Positions 43,904 through 53,082 of a stretch of 54,799 nt of DNA are shown piece after piece (the stretch's first letter is position 1; the number at the start of each line of letters is the position of its first letter). This stretch comes from Gammaproteobacteria bacterium (GTDB taxonomy: Bacteria > Pseudomonadota > Gammaproteobacteria > Pseudomonadales > Azotimanducaceae). The notes beneath the pieces were generated by a model, which saw only the letters and a program-made list of their open reading frames with translations, had not been told where the DNA came from and ran no database searches. The stretch lies in NCBI GenBank assembly GCA_027297435.1, contig JAPUIA010000107.1, forward strand, positions 1-54,799, in the 5' to 3' direction. Both the position numbers and the translations under genes were made by a program.

Positions 43904-45045
43904 GTACGCACAGGCATACCGGGCATTGGGGTTTCAATCGGTGTAATGCAAATTCGGTCGCCTTCGGACAAACCGCCGTCTATGTAGACGCTTTCGGTAT
44001 CCGAACGAACCACGGAAACTGCTACTGGTTGCAGTTGGTTGGTGTCGCTGACGAGCCAGAGTTGGTTGCCGCGACGCATCGCATAGCGCGGAATCGAGAA
44101 CAGAAGGCCTGCGTCGCGCCCCTGGATTTCGGCGCTGACGAAGGTACCTATGCGCAACGGCTCGGAAAGCTCGGTCGTCAAGCCATAAGGGTCTTGAACT
44201 TGCGCGACGGCGTACAACACGCGGGTGCGCGTATCGAATACGCCTTCGGTGCGCGTGATCTCGGCTTGCCAGTGATGGGTAGCACCGGCGATGTCTGCAC
44301 TCAGCGCTACCGGAACGGTTTTCGCGTTGGTCGGCGAAGGCAGATCGAGAAACTGCAAGTCATGCTGGGTAAGCGGCAAACGGACCTCCGCATAGTCCGT
44401 CGCATAAGTGGTTGCTAGCTCGCCGCCAGGGTTGACAAACTGACCCACGTCGGCGTGTTTTTTGCGGACCAGGCCATCGTACGGCGCACGTATGAAGGTA
44501 CGATCCAGGTCTCCTCTGGCCTGTTCGAGATCGGCTTCTGCCGATTCGAGCGCAGCCAAAACGGCGGCGAGTTGTGGTTTGCGCAACATGAGGTCCGATG
44601 CCGGTCTGTCTGCAGCGTCGAGACCCCGCAAGCGTTGCCAGTCCTCCAGCGCGTAACCGGCCAGTGCGTTTTCCGTCGCGACTTGAGTGCGGGCTTGCGC
44701 GACGGCGGCCCGAGCGCGTTTGAGTTGGGTCTCGTAGATGCGGGGATCAATTCGCACCAGTAGGTCATCTTGCTTGAAAAATCCACCGCTGACGAAGGTG
44801 TCTGCGACGCTGATGATTCGACCGCTCACTTCCGACACGAGGGTTGTCTCGGTTCGCGGGGAGACCTCACCCTGGGCGTTGACGGTAAAGATTGTGTGGA
44901 CCTTGGTCGCGGTGATGGTTTCAACGAACGGCACCGGTGGCGGTTTGGGCTGATGCATCGCCTGTGGACGGTTTTGGATGAGTACGAAGGCGACACCGAT
45001 GGCAATGACCAGCACGGTAAGTGGAACTAGCGTCTTCGCCAACAT
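43900..45045 (-). CDS. RND efflux periplasmic adaptor (HlyD/AcrA type)
   Basis: A 381-residue membrane fusion protein linking the RND pump to an outer membrane channel. N-terminal signal anchor (MLAKTLVPLTVLVIAIGVA), lipoyl half with GEVSPRTETTLVSEVSGRI, alpha-helical hairpin (ARAAVAQARTQVA to ESAEADLEQARGDLD), then TFIRAPYDGLVRKKHADVGQ, a strong adaptor signature. The start at 45045 is chosen for AAGGA upstream and the signal; the frame runs on to 45114. Divergent from the PhyH gene. Confidence 0.9.
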   Translation of the reverse strand: MLAKTLVPLTVLVIAIGVAFVLIQNRPQAMHQPKPPPVPFVETITATKVHTIFTVNAQGEVSPRTETTLVSEVSGRIISVADTFVSGGFFKQDDLLVRIDPRIYETQLKRARAAVAQARTQVATENALAGYALEDWQRLRGLDAADRPASDLMLRKPQLAAVLAALESAEADLEQARGDLDRTFIRAPYDGLVRKKHADVGQFVNPGGELATTYATDYAEVRLPLTQHDLQFLDLPSPTNAKTVPVALSADIAGATHHWQAEITRTEGVFDTRTRVLYAVAQVQDPYGLTTELSEPLRIGTFVSAEIQGRDAGLLFSIPRYAMRRGNQLWLVSDTNQLQPVAVSVVRSDTESVYIDGGLSEGDRICITPIETPMPGMPVRT

Positions 45046-45186
45046 CTCGCGTCCTTGGGGCCCGTTACGTGTTGCAACCAACGGAGCCGGGCAGTATAGC
45101 GTGCTTCGATGCATGCGTATGTGCGCTTACGCAACGGTAGAGGGATGGCGTTTGACAACGATAGGGGAGGGCTGCTTACTCGTCGA

Positions 45187-45981
45187 ATGGACGATGAATC
45201 CAAACTCGAGACACCCGAATCTTCAGATTCTGCGGAGTTCGCACGCGCGCAATTTGCGCGCGACGGCTATGTGGTGGTACGTGGTCTGGTCGACATTGAG
45301 ACGTGCCGGCACGCGCGCCGTTCAGTCATGGATGCACTCGACCCGCTCTTGGGTCCCGCCGAGTTCGAGGCGGACGTCGGCTACCCCGGTGCCCCGTCAA
45401 GTCGCGACGTTGCGGGCGGTCGCACCCCTCGCAGATTGTTCAACGCAGCTTCACGGTTTCCTATGCTCGCCGAGTGGGCTACCGGGGCAGCGGTTCGACG
45501 CGAACTCAGTGGCCTGTTCGGGCGTCGCGACGTCTGGCTCTCACAGTGCCATCACAATTGCATCATGACCAAGTATCCAGGTTATAGCAGTGCCACGTTG
45601 TGGCACCAAGATATTCGCTATTGGTCTTTCGACCGACCGGAACTCATCTCGGTTTGGGCAGCTCTCGGCGACGAGACGCGAGACAACGGGGCGCTGAAGA
45701 TCATCCCCGGTAGTCACCGGTTGGATTTGGACCGGGGGCGATTCGACCGTGGTCTGTTTCTACGCCCGGACCTGCCGGAGAACAAAATGCTCATCGATCG
45801 GGCAGAGGACGTGATCATGGCGCCGAGTGACGTGTTGTTCTTTCACTGCCGGACGTTCCACGCGGCAGGCAAGAACCGCACCGATACCGTGAAGTTGTCC
45901 GGTGTGTTCACGTACCACACGGAGGACAATCGACCCATCCCCGGCACTCGATCAGATCTGCTTCCGAGTTTGCCGCTGTGA
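45187..45981 (+). CDS. Phytanoyl-CoA dioxygenase (PhyH) family protein
   Basis: A Fe(II)/2-oxoglutarate-dependent oxygenase, 264 residues from ATG 45187. Iron ligands: H140 and D142 in LWHQDIRYW and H225 in RTFHAAG; the 2-oxoglutarate arginine is probably R231 in GKNRT. GALKIIPGSH is a further hallmark. The substrate is not predictable and such enzymes often act in secondary metabolism. Two upstream in-frame starts (45109, 45145) are possible, but they precede the usual family N-terminus. Its stop overlaps the GTG of the Smr gene by four bases. Confidence 0.85.
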   Translation: MDDESKLETPESSDSAEFARAQFARDGYVVVRGLVDIETCRHARRSVMDALDPLLGPAEFEADVGYPGAPSSRDVAGGRTPRRLFNAASRFPMLAEWATGAAVRRELSGLFGRRDVWLSQCHHNCIMTKYPGYSSATLWHQDIRYWSFDRPELISVWAALGDETRDNGALKIIPGSHRLDLDRGRFDRGLFLRPDLPENKMLIDRAEDVIMAPSDVLFFHCRTFHAAGKNRTDTVKLSGVFTYHTEDNRPIPGTRSDLLPSLPL

Positions 45982-46586
45982 ATGCCGATGACGAGTCGTT
46001 TCGCGAAGCCATGCAGGACGTAGCACCTCTCGAACAACGGCGCGTTAACCAGACAAAGCTAGTCGGTGAGGCAACGATCGGACAAAGGCAACGGCGCGAG
46101 GCTGCGGTTGGTGCCACCGCCGATGGGGCGGATGTCAACTTTCTGACGTCTGCCGAAGTGCCACAGCTCGATCCACGCGCGATCGTTGCGTGGAAGAAGG
46201 ACGGTGTGCAGGATGAGGTGTTTCGCAAACTGCGGTCAGGCAAATACAAGATCGAAGGTGAATTGGACTTGCATGGCAAAACGGTACAGGAAGCACGATC
46301 GGCGGTCTTCGAATTCTTGAAACTCGTTCGAGCGAAGGGTTGGCGTAGCGTTTTGATCGCCCACGGCCGCGGTGAGCAGAGTGAGACGCCGGCCCGGTTG
46401 AAGAGCTATGCGGCTCACTGGTTGGCGGAGCATCCGGACGTCAACGCGTTTCACAGCGCCGAACGTCGCCATGGTGGGACCGGCGCCGTTTACGTGCTTG
46501 TCAAGAAATCGCCGTTGCAACGAGATCAGAATCGCGAGCAGTACGGAGGCAAAGGGACACCAGATCCCAAACAAACTCAATGTTAG
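45978..46586 (+). CDS. Smr/MutS2-type endonuclease domain protein
   Basis: A 202-residue protein with a C-terminal Smr domain: ELDLHGKTVQEAR, LIAHGRGEQSETPARLKSYAAHWL and GGTGAVYVLVKK, the complete LDxHG, HGxG and GGxGAxxVxL set of active Smr nucleases (YdaL/SmrA-like). The N-terminal 90 residues are charged and helical. Starts at GTG overlapping the dioxygenase stop, so they are likely translated together. Followed by the REP pair. Confidence 0.92.
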   Translation: MNADDESFREAMQDVAPLEQRRVNQTKLVGEATIGQRQRREAAVGATADGADVNFLTSAEVPQLDPRAIVAWKKDGVQDEVFRKLRSGKYKIEGELDLHGKTVQEARSAVFEFLKLVRAKGWRSVLIAHGRGEQSETPARLKSYAAHWLAEHPDVNAFHSAERRHGGTGAVYVLVKKSPLQRDQNREQYGGKGTPDPKQTQC

Positions 46587-46587
46587 G

Positions 46588-46701
46588 GTAGGAGCGGCTT
46601 TAGCCGCGAAGGGCATGGCGCCCGCCATGCCCGGTATCGAAACCGCTCGGCGTCGCGTCCTTAAGGACGCGCCCTCGCTTCGCGGCTAAAGCCACTCCTA
46701 C
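46588..46701. repeat. BIME-like pair of inverted REPs enclosing two further palindromes
   Basis: A forward REP (46588-46610, starts GTAGGAGCGGCTTTAGCC) and an inverted REP (46679-46701) flank two perfect palindromes: GGGCATGGCG-CC-CGCCATGCCC (46611-46632) and GCGTCCTTAAGGACGC (46655-46670). The whole can fold into one long cruciform. It occupies the gap between convergent genes. Family identity with the copies at 25448 and 29450 is clear. Confidence 0.85.
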
Positions 46702-46715
46702 CCGTTTTTCAGGCA

Positions 46716-47045
46716 TCAGTCCGAACGACACCGATATGCGTTGAAACTTTGTTCGCCGCCATCGCGCTCCGCAATAGGAACGATGGTGTCGGCGCCAAGC
46801 CCGGCAGCCTCGTTTCTACCCAGTACGGTCAATTCTTCCTGCACCTTCGCCGAACCGCGTTGCAAACCCACACGATCCCGCGTTCGGGTGCTGACGATGC
46901 CCACGCGTTCGCAGTTGGCGATGTCGGCTTCGGTAGCCTGGTTGACGCCAGCACCCGCATCGGTCAGCTTCACGAAGGTACAGCCGGTTAGCAGCGCGAC
47001 GGTGCATGCGGCTATACAAAAGGTGATTGGTCTCATAGCTTTCAT
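46716..47045 (-). CDS. DUF4156 family lipoprotein
   Basis: A 109-residue predicted outer- or inner-membrane lipoprotein: signal with lipobox LTGC near residue 21, then FVKLTDAGAGVNQA, ANCERVGIVSTRTRDRVG and a late GADTIVP segment, typical of DUF4156. Two cysteines (in ANCERVG and YRCRSD) may form a disulfide. The start at 47045 has AAGGA upstream and shares one base with the acyl-CoA dehydrogenase stop (TGATG), so it is last in a five-gene operon. Function unknown. Confidence 0.83.
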   Translation of the reverse strand: MKAMRPITFCIAACTVALLTGCTFVKLTDAGAGVNQATEADIANCERVGIVSTRTRDRVGLQRGSAKVQEELTVLGRNEAAGLGADTIVPIAERDGGEQSFNAYRCRSD

Positions 47046-48142
47046 CAAAGAATTCCTTTGTCTAGGTCGAGTTTGCCGCGCGCCAGGTTGAGGCGCAGCA
47101 CGTCTGACGCGCCTTCCGCCAACCGCCAAGCGCGTACCCGACGATACAAGGCTTCGAGCGGGTGTCCAACCACCAACGCATTGCCACCGACGAGTTGGAT
47201 CGCCGCGTCGACGACGCTGGTAATCATGTCGGTGGCAAACACCTTACACGCGATACCTTCGTTGACGATGTTGTCGCCGGCATCCGCCAGCCGCGCAGTA
47301 CGGTACAACATGCTGCGTGCTGCATAGGTTTGAATCCGCATGTCGGCATAACGTAGACGAACTCCCTCCTTGTCGCCACGCGGCTCACCGGTTCGATCGG
47401 GTTGGGCAAGGTGCTGGGTCGTGAAGTCGATTGTCCAACGAGCGAGGCCGACGCATTGAGCCGCAATCAGCAAGCGCGTGTCGACGATTTGTCGCATCGC
47501 TCGTGGCAGGCCGTCGCCGGGCTTGCCGATAATGTTGCTCGTGGGTACGCGGGCCTCATCGAATGTAAAAGCCGCGTGATGGCTGCCGTCCAACGACTCG
47601 AAGCGTTCGGTCAGCGTAACGCCAGGCGTGTCGGTATCGATGACGACCATGGCCGGACCGTGGTCATCGAGGCGCACCATCGTGTTGATGAAATCGGCAT
47701 CCGCGCCACCGGTGACATAGGACTTGCAGCCTGTGACGACAACGACGTCGCCATCGATGCGACCGAGCGTGGGGTGTTCGTCCGGTTCGGTGAATCCGAA
47801 TGCACCTCGCTTCTCGCCGCGCAGCATCGGCACGAGATATTCACTGGCCAGCGGTTCACCGCAACCGGCCAACACGCCGGGACCCGGCCCAAAGACAGAT
47901 TCGAGGTAGGGGGGGTTGTGTGCTGCAAGTTCCTCGCGCACGACGGTCAATTCCAAGGCAGACGCCGCCGACCCGCCGTGGGCTTTGGGTTGCGTCATTT
48001 GATGGAACCCAATGGCTTGGGAGGCATTGGCGACCTCGCGACCTTCGCCCGTCGTGCCTGCCCTGGGCAGTAGCACGGTTTCGGCAAAGCGTGTCGCGCT
48101 GTCCTTGAGTTTGAGATGGGCTTTGGAGAGTTGTTCAGGCAT
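47045..48142 (-). CDS. Acyl-CoA dehydrogenase family protein
   Basis: A 365-residue FAD enzyme that likely oxidises an acyl-CoA or related thioester. Conserved segments: EKRGAFGFTEPDEHPTLG (flavin and substrate loop), VVVVTGCKSYVTGGADADFI, FDEARVPTSNIIG, and AWRLAEGASDVLRLNLARG, which carries the probable catalytic Glu. The start at 48142 (MPEQLSKAH) follows the upstream gene stop by two bases. It is unusual as a neighbour of cmoAB, and no other beta-oxidation gene is nearby. Confidence 0.88.
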   Translation of the reverse strand: MPEQLSKAHLKLKDSATRFAETVLLPRAGTTGEGREVANASQAIGFHQMTQPKAHGGSAASALELTVVREELAAHNPPYLESVFGPGPGVLAGCGEPLASEYLVPMLRGEKRGAFGFTEPDEHPTLGRIDGDVVVVTGCKSYVTGGADADFINTMVRLDDHGPAMVVIDTDTPGVTLTERFESLDGSHHAAFTFDEARVPTSNIIGKPGDGLPRAMRQIVDTRLLIAAQCVGLARWTIDFTTQHLAQPDRTGEPRGDKEGVRLRYADMRIQTYAARSMLYRTARLADAGDNIVNEGIACKVFATDMITSVVDAAIQLVGGNALVVGHPLEALYRRVRAWRLAEGASDVLRLNLARGKLDLDKGIL

Positions 48143-48144
48143 GG

Positions 48145-48621
48145 CTATAACACGGGTCCGATGAGGATGACGACGATGAGCAGTGCACACAACACCATGG
48201 TACCGACGGCATAGAGTACTAGGCTTTCCATACGTGCTGATCGGACGAGAAATTGTTGAATCTCGTCGGGTTGTTTAACCGTTGACGTGCTCGTCAACCG
48301 GTAGCGGGTGATGCCATCGGGTCGTTTTGGTAGCCGGATGAAGAGTTCCGGCGTCGCATCGAGAAATTTCACGGTGTCCGCCATACTCATCCCTGTGTGG
48401 CGCGAAATTTGGGAGGGGTGCAGTCCTACACCCGGATGGGTCAAAAAGCACTGATAGATGTCGAACAGCCTCCGGATCTTGCCCCGGAAGCGAAACGTAT
48501 AGGGTATGAGTCCGAACATCTCGTTAGCTAGTTCCTTATCCTGAAGTTCACGGCCGATGTGAATTTCTGGTCCAAAATACCAATTCGGACAACGACTAGC
48601 CAACCGCCCGCCCTGGATCAA
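48145..48621 (-). CDS. Unknown protein with winged-helix-like region and C-terminal membrane helix
   Basis: Not recognised. The 158-residue product has a region at about 48-107 (IRRLFDIYQCFLTHPG, LHPSQISRHTGMSMADTVKFLD, YRLTSTST) with the helix-turn-helix and wing pattern of a winged-helix domain, then one membrane helix near the C-terminus (about 133-155). Tail-anchored arrangement is suggested. ATG overlaps the cmoB stop by four bases (ATGA), and the acyl-CoA dehydrogenase starts two bases after its stop. Possibly a membrane-bound regulator. Confidence 0.65.
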   Translation of the reverse strand: MIQGGRLASRCPNWYFGPEIHIGRELQDKELANEMFGLIPYTFRFRGKIRRLFDIYQCFLTHPGVGLHPSQISRHTGMSMADTVKFLDATPELFIRLPKRPDGITRYRLTSTSTVKQPDEIQQFLVRSARMESLVLYAVGTMVLCALLIVVILIGPVL

Positions 48622-49562
48622 CTTTTTGTTCGGGCCGTGATCGTACAGCGAGTGGGTGCGGGATATCCCTCGATCGTCAGTTCCGGGCTTTCAGGGTCTA
48701 GGCTCTCTTGCAGCGATTCGAAATGCATCCAGTCGGTAGAGCGTTGCTCGATGCGTGTGGTCGGCGTGATATCGAGGATCTCGGCGCCGGTAAATCCGGA
48801 TTGTCGCAACCACTGACATAGCAGTTGCGGCGTAGGTACGTGCCGAACGTTGCGCATTCTGGCGTAATGCTGCCTGGGCGCCAACGATGGCGGGTCCACG
48901 ACAACGAGAGATTCGAGCACGACACGACCGCCCGGCACCAGACAACGTCGGATATGGTCGAGGTGCTCGAGTGGCTCGCGGCGGTGGTAGATGACGCCCA
49001 TACTAAACACCGTATCGAAACAACCCGCGCAAAAGGATTCCCCTAGATCTTCGAACGCGAGCGGCAGCACCCAATTGGCCTCGCTCTGAATGAAGTGATT
49101 GATGGCTTGGTGTTGCATGCAGAACAACACCGTGGGGTCTATTCCGATGACCCATCGCGCGCCCGCTGCCAACATGCGCCAACCGAAGTAACCATTGCTA
49201 CTGCCGATGTCGAGCACGCGGTGACCTTCTAGATCCACATGTGGAGCAACACGTTGCCATTTGAAATCGGAGCGCCATTCACTGTCGATGTGAATATCGA
49301 ACAGAGCAAAGGGACCTTTGCGCCAGGGGTGTAGTTCCAGGAGCAGAGCGCGTAGCTTTTGCTTTTCGGCGTCGTTCAGATCACCGCTGATGGTGACCGT
49401 ATCACCAAACGACGGCGGGACAATATCCAGAACGGGTAGCTCGTCGATGACTCGCCTCCAGTGCGGGTAGTCACCGTGACGTTCGAGCCTTGCTTGCAGC
49501 AACGCGACCAGCTCCGTCCAATGGGGTAGGTGCCGCAACAGCGGTTCGTATCCGCCGTTCAT
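48618..49562 (-). CDS. cmoB: tRNA U34 carboxymethyltransferase
   Basis: Transfers a carboxymethyl group from carboxy-SAM to 5-hydroxyuridine-34 of tRNA, giving cmo5U, which widens decoding at the wobble position. The 314-residue enzyme has the family N-terminus and a SAM-type Rossmann fold (VLDIGSSNGYFGWRMLAAGA, IGIDPTVLFCMQH), then FDTVFSMGVIYHRREPLEHL and LVVVDPPSLAPRQHYARMRNV. Near the E. coli length of about 323. Coupled to cmoA upstream by a four-base overlap. Confidence 0.95.
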   Translation of the reverse strand: MNGGYEPLLRHLPHWTELVALLQARLERHGDYPHWRRVIDELPVLDIVPPSFGDTVTISGDLNDAEKQKLRALLLELHPWRKGPFALFDIHIDSEWRSDFKWQRVAPHVDLEGHRVLDIGSSNGYFGWRMLAAGARWVIGIDPTVLFCMQHQAINHFIQSEANWVLPLAFEDLGESFCAGCFDTVFSMGVIYHRREPLEHLDHIRRCLVPGGRVVLESLVVVDPPSLAPRQHYARMRNVRHVPTPQLLCQWLRQSGFTGAEILDITPTTRIEQRSTDWMHFESLQESLDPESPELTIEGYPAPTRCTITARTKS

Positions 49563-50275
49563 CGGTAGGCTAGATAGGAAACCCAGTTGAGACAGCGAAA
49601 CCAGCTGTCGACGCGCCGAAAACCGGCTCGTGCCAGGCGGCGTCGGTGCTCTGCTTCGCTGTCGATGATCATCACGTTTTCGAGTGCCGTGCGTTTTTGG
49701 CTGATCTCCAGCTCGCTGTAGCCGTTGGCCTTCTTGTACGCCAAGTGCGTCGCGTCGTAGAACGATTGATCCTCATCGGATTCGTAGCGGATTTTCTCGG
49801 AAAGAATCAATAGTCCGTCCGGTGCCATGTCGTGACAAAGGTTGGTGAGTAGCTCGGTGCGGGCGCCGGGCTCGATGAATTGCAGAACGTAGTTCATCAG
49901 TATCACGTTAGCGCCTGTCACGTCTGTGTGTTGAAGATCTTCGCAGCGGAATGTCACCCGGTCGTCAGGTATGAGTTGCTTTGCCCGATCGAGCATGGCC
50001 TGGGAATTGTCCACCGCGAGCAAATGCACGGGTTGCTCGCCCAACTGGCGCAACACGGCTAACGTGGTCGCTCCGAGCGAGCAACCGAGATCGCAGACAA
50101 GCCCATCCACCGGCACGTGACGCGCGGCGATCAGTCCGGTGATCGGCACGACGGTTTCGTATCCGGGGACCGATCGACGGATCATATCGGGGAAAACTTC
50201 GGCAACGGCATCATCGAACGTGAAATCGACAATTTGCTGCTGCGGAGCTCGAAAAACCTGGTCTTTTCTCGGCAT
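49559..50275 (-). CDS. cmoA: Carboxy-S-adenosyl-L-methionine synthase
   Basis: Makes carboxy-SAM from SAM and prephenate, the donor used by CmoB. The 238-residue protein has the SAM pocket VCDLGCSLGATTLAVL, a later VDNSQAMLDRA segment, NVILMNYVLQFIEPG, and SEKIRYESDEDQSFYDATHLAYKKANGYSELEISQKR, all diagnostic. First gene of the operon; its promoter lies in the 67-bp gap shared with the divergent polyphosphate kinase gene. Confidence 0.95.
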   Translation of the reverse strand: MPRKDQVFRAPQQQIVDFTFDDAVAEVFPDMIRRSVPGYETVVPITGLIAARHVPVDGLVCDLGCSLGATTLAVLRQLGEQPVHLLAVDNSQAMLDRAKQLIPDDRVTFRCEDLQHTDVTGANVILMNYVLQFIEPGARTELLTNLCHDMAPDGLLILSEKIRYESDEDQSFYDATHLAYKKANGYSELEISQKRTALENVMIIDSEAEHRRRLARAGFRRVDSWFRCLNWVSYLAYR

Positions 50276-50342
50276 AACGGTGTCCGGAAATGAGCGTGCT
50301 ACACTCGAAAGTTCGACTGCGCTAGGGCCATTGTAGCCTCAC

Positions 50343-52415
50343 ATGGAAGCCGACCCGCTTACCAAATCGGAACTTTACATCAACCGGGAACTCTCGTTTT
50401 TGGAGTTCCATCGTCGCGTCTTGGCGCAAGCTCACGACGAGACGCTACCGCTGTTGGAGCGCCTGCGTTTTTTGTGCATTTCGAGTTCGGTGTTGGACGA
50501 ATTCTTCGAGATTCGCGTCGCTGGGTTAAAACAGCAGGAAGCCTATGGCGCCGAGCAACGCGGGCCGGACAATATGTCGCCCTCGGAGCAGTTGCGGCAC
50601 ATCGCACGTGTCGTTCGCAATGTCATCGACGAGCAATACCATGTGCTGAACGATGTCCTCATACCCAAGCTCGACATCCAAGGCATCAGGTTTATCAACC
50701 ACGAAGATTGGAACGACAAGCAGGCGCAATGGATCAAGCGTTTTTTCGATCGCGAGCTTGCGCCCATCATGAACCCGGTGGGCTTGGATCCTGCGCATCC
50801 CTTTCCAGAGCCGTTGAACAAGAGCCTGACTTTCATCGTGATGCTCGAGGGCAAGGATGCGTTTGGCCGTAACAGCGGCAAGGCGATCGTGCAGGCGCCC
50901 AGATCTTCACCGCGTGTGGTGCGCCTACCAGATTCCTGTGCAGCGAGCCCTAACGAATTCGTATTGTTATCGTCGATCATCCATGCCCACGTGTCCGAGT
51001 TGTTCCCCGGCATGAAGGCGATCGGTTGCTATCAATTTCGGGTTACGCGCAACAGCGATCTGTTTGTCGACGACGAGGAAGTCGATGATTTGCTGCGGGC
51101 GCTGGAAGGCGAGTTGTCGTCGACTAGATTTGGCGATGCCGTGCGGTTGGAAGTTGCGCAAGATTGCCCGGATGAGTTGGAGACCTTTCTGTCGACGCAG
51201 TTTCATCTAACCCGCGACGAAGTTTATCGTTGCAACGGACCGGTCAACCTCATGCGTCTCGCTGCAGTGCCCGATCTGGTTGACCGACCCGATTTGAAGT
51301 ACCCGGGCTTCACGCCAGGCGTGCCGGACCAGATACGCTTGGCGTCCGATATGTTCGAGGCGATCCGCAATGGTGACATCTTGCTGCACCATCCGTTTGA
51401 ATCGTTCGCACCATTCGTTGAGTTTCTACGCCAAGCGGCGGTGGACCCGAACGTATTGTCGATTCGCCAGACGCTATATCGAACCGGTACGGAATCAGCG
51501 GTCGTCGAAGCTCTCACGGACGCGGCTGGCAACGGCAAGGAGGTGATGGTCGTCATCGAACTCCGGGCACGCTTTGACGAGGCAGCCAACATCGAGCTAG
51601 CCAACCACTTGCAATCCGCGGGAGCACAGGTGGTCTATGGCGTTGTGGGGCACAAAACCCATGCCAAGATGAGCATGGTCATTCGGCGTGAGGGACGTGG
51701 TCTGAAACGCTATGTGCACCTCGGTACCGGCAACTACCATATGCGCACGACGCGCCTATATACCGATTACGGTTTGTTCACCTGCGACGACGCCGTGGGC
51801 GATGATGTGCATCAGGTGTTTCAGCAGCTGACGGCTATGGGAAGAGCGGGTCGCTTGAAGAAACTACTGCTATCACCGTTCACGATGCACAAATCCATGA
51901 TCGAGTTCATCGATCGCGAAGCAGAGAATGCCAAGCGCAAGAAAGCCGCTCGGATCATCGCCAAGATGAACTCGCTCGTAGAGCCGCAGATCATTCAGGC
52001 GCTGTATCGTGCCAGCCAAGCGGGCGTCAAGATCGACTTGATCGTTCGTGGAGTCTGTGCGCTGCGCCCCGGGGTCAAGGGGTTTTCGGAGAACATCAAG
52101 GTGCGCTCCATCATCGGTCGCTTTCTCGAACACACACGCATCTTCTATTTCGAAAACGGCGACGACGCATTGCTGTATCTATCCAGCGCGGACTGGATGG
52201 GACGTAACTTCTTCAACCGTGTAGAAACTTGTTTTCCCGTTGAAGACGAGGAGTTGAAAAGGCGAATCTTGCGCGAGGGGCTGCAGAACTACCGGACCGA
52301 CAATTGCCAAGCTTGGATCCTCCAGAGCGACGGGGGTTACAAGCCGGTGAAGAGCCAAGGGCGGCGCAAGAGCGCTCAAGACATCTTGCTGGCTACGCTG
52401 GCCGACGAGTCATAA
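50343..52415 (+). CDS. ppk1: Polyphosphate kinase 1
   Basis: Polymerises ATP gamma-phosphate into polyphosphate. The 690-residue enzyme begins YINRELSFLEFHRRVL (N-domain), has PFPEPLNKSLTF, the phosphorylated His440 in KTHAKMSMVIRREG, RYVHLGTGNYH, and a second key His (about 597) in LEHTRIFYFENG, then LSSADWMGRNFFNRVE. Length is normal. No ppx gene adjoins it. Single gene, divergent from cmoA. Confidence 0.96.
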   Translation: MEADPLTKSELYINRELSFLEFHRRVLAQAHDETLPLLERLRFLCISSSVLDEFFEIRVAGLKQQEAYGAEQRGPDNMSPSEQLRHIARVVRNVIDEQYHVLNDVLIPKLDIQGIRFINHEDWNDKQAQWIKRFFDRELAPIMNPVGLDPAHPFPEPLNKSLTFIVMLEGKDAFGRNSGKAIVQAPRSSPRVVRLPDSCAASPNEFVLLSSIIHAHVSELFPGMKAIGCYQFRVTRNSDLFVDDEEVDDLLRALEGELSSTRFGDAVRLEVAQDCPDELETFLSTQFHLTRDEVYRCNGPVNLMRLAAVPDLVDRPDLKYPGFTPGVPDQIRLASDMFEAIRNGDILLHHPFESFAPFVEFLRQAAVDPNVLSIRQTLYRTGTESAVVEALTDAAGNGKEVMVVIELRARFDEAANIELANHLQSAGAQVVYGVVGHKTHAKMSMVIRREGRGLKRYVHLGTGNYHMRTTRLYTDYGLFTCDDAVGDDVHQVFQQLTAMGRAGRLKKLLLSPFTMHKSMIEFIDREAENAKRKKAARIIAKMNSLVEPQIIQALYRASQAGVKIDLIVRGVCALRPGVKGFSENIKVRSIIGRFLEHTRIFYFENGDDALLYLSSADWMGRNFFNRVETCFPVEDEELKRRILREGLQNYRTDNCQAWILQSDGGYKPVKSQGRRKSAQDILLATLADES

Positions 52416-52620
52416 GCGCGCCTCCAGATACCTACCTCGAAGCCGTTGAAAGCGGCGCTTCATGCCCTTTGCTGCCGGATCGTCGTGCGCGCCAGCAGGA
52501 AGCGCGTCACAAGTCGCGGACATTCGCCCAAGGAGTTGGCAAACGTTTGCCGCAGGGTTCTCGGCGTGGATGTGAAACTCAATGCCCGCGACTTGTTAAT
52601 GGCAACCACAGCAAACACGG

Positions 52621-53082
52621 CTAGTACGGGGTGAACCGAATCAGGTCGCTCATATCTTCAATGGTTCCGGGCCGGCCGAGTATCTCTTCGAGCTGCGGTC
52701 CGTATTTTGCGATGTAGGTATCGAACACTCGCTGCGTTTCCTCGGCGTCATTCACGTTGGCTGCAGTCAATTTGTAACGGGCGTCCCCGACGCGCAACAA
52801 CACGGTGGGGTCATCAATGATGCGGGCGCGCCAACTCGCGCCGGGCACGCCGATCGCATAGATACCGTCGCCGATTCCAACCCCCCAGATATGATGAACC
52901 TGAGGCAACCATCCACCGAAAAAAGTTCTGATCAAGATTAGATCATGATCTTGGACGAACTCGAAATTGTCGGGGGCGGCCTGTTCCTCCCCGCCGATGG
53001 CCAGTCCGGGCATAGGACCGATGGGTCCGCAACCGGCGGACATCAGAACCACGGCCAGCGGTACAAGGAAACGCATCTTCAT
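52621..53082 (-). CDS. Small lipoprotein, split-beta-barrel-like (paralog of 20796-21245)
   Basis: A 153-residue lipoprotein with signal ending SAGC. Mature sequence shares the plan of the lipoprotein upstream of gpsA: PGLAIGG near the N-terminus, P-DN-EF, an IWG turn, WRARIIDDPTVLLRVGD, then YKLTAANV and a VFDTYIAKYG helix. The NP/DP-V-L-VGD element is the most conserved part. A lipid-anchored relative of flavin- or deazaflavin-binding split barrels is possible, but no cofactor motif is certain. An in-frame Met is at 53076. Confidence 0.72.
   Translation of the reverse strand: MKMRFLVPLAVVLMSAGCGPIGPMPGLAIGGEEQAAPDNFEFVQDHDLILIRTFFGGWLPQVHHIWGVGIGDGIYAIGVPGASWRARIIDDPTVLLRVGDARYKLTAANVNDAEETQRVFDTYIAKYGPQLEEILGRPGTIEDMSDLIRFTPY

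Noticed and set aside
45109-45186. Longer N-terminus for the PhyH protein
   Set aside because: It precedes the usual family start and has no well-placed Shine-Dalgarno, though it cannot be excluded.
52446-52634. Short frame after polyphosphate kinase
   Set aside because: No ribosome-binding site, no homology; it overlaps the end of the convergent lipoprotein gene.
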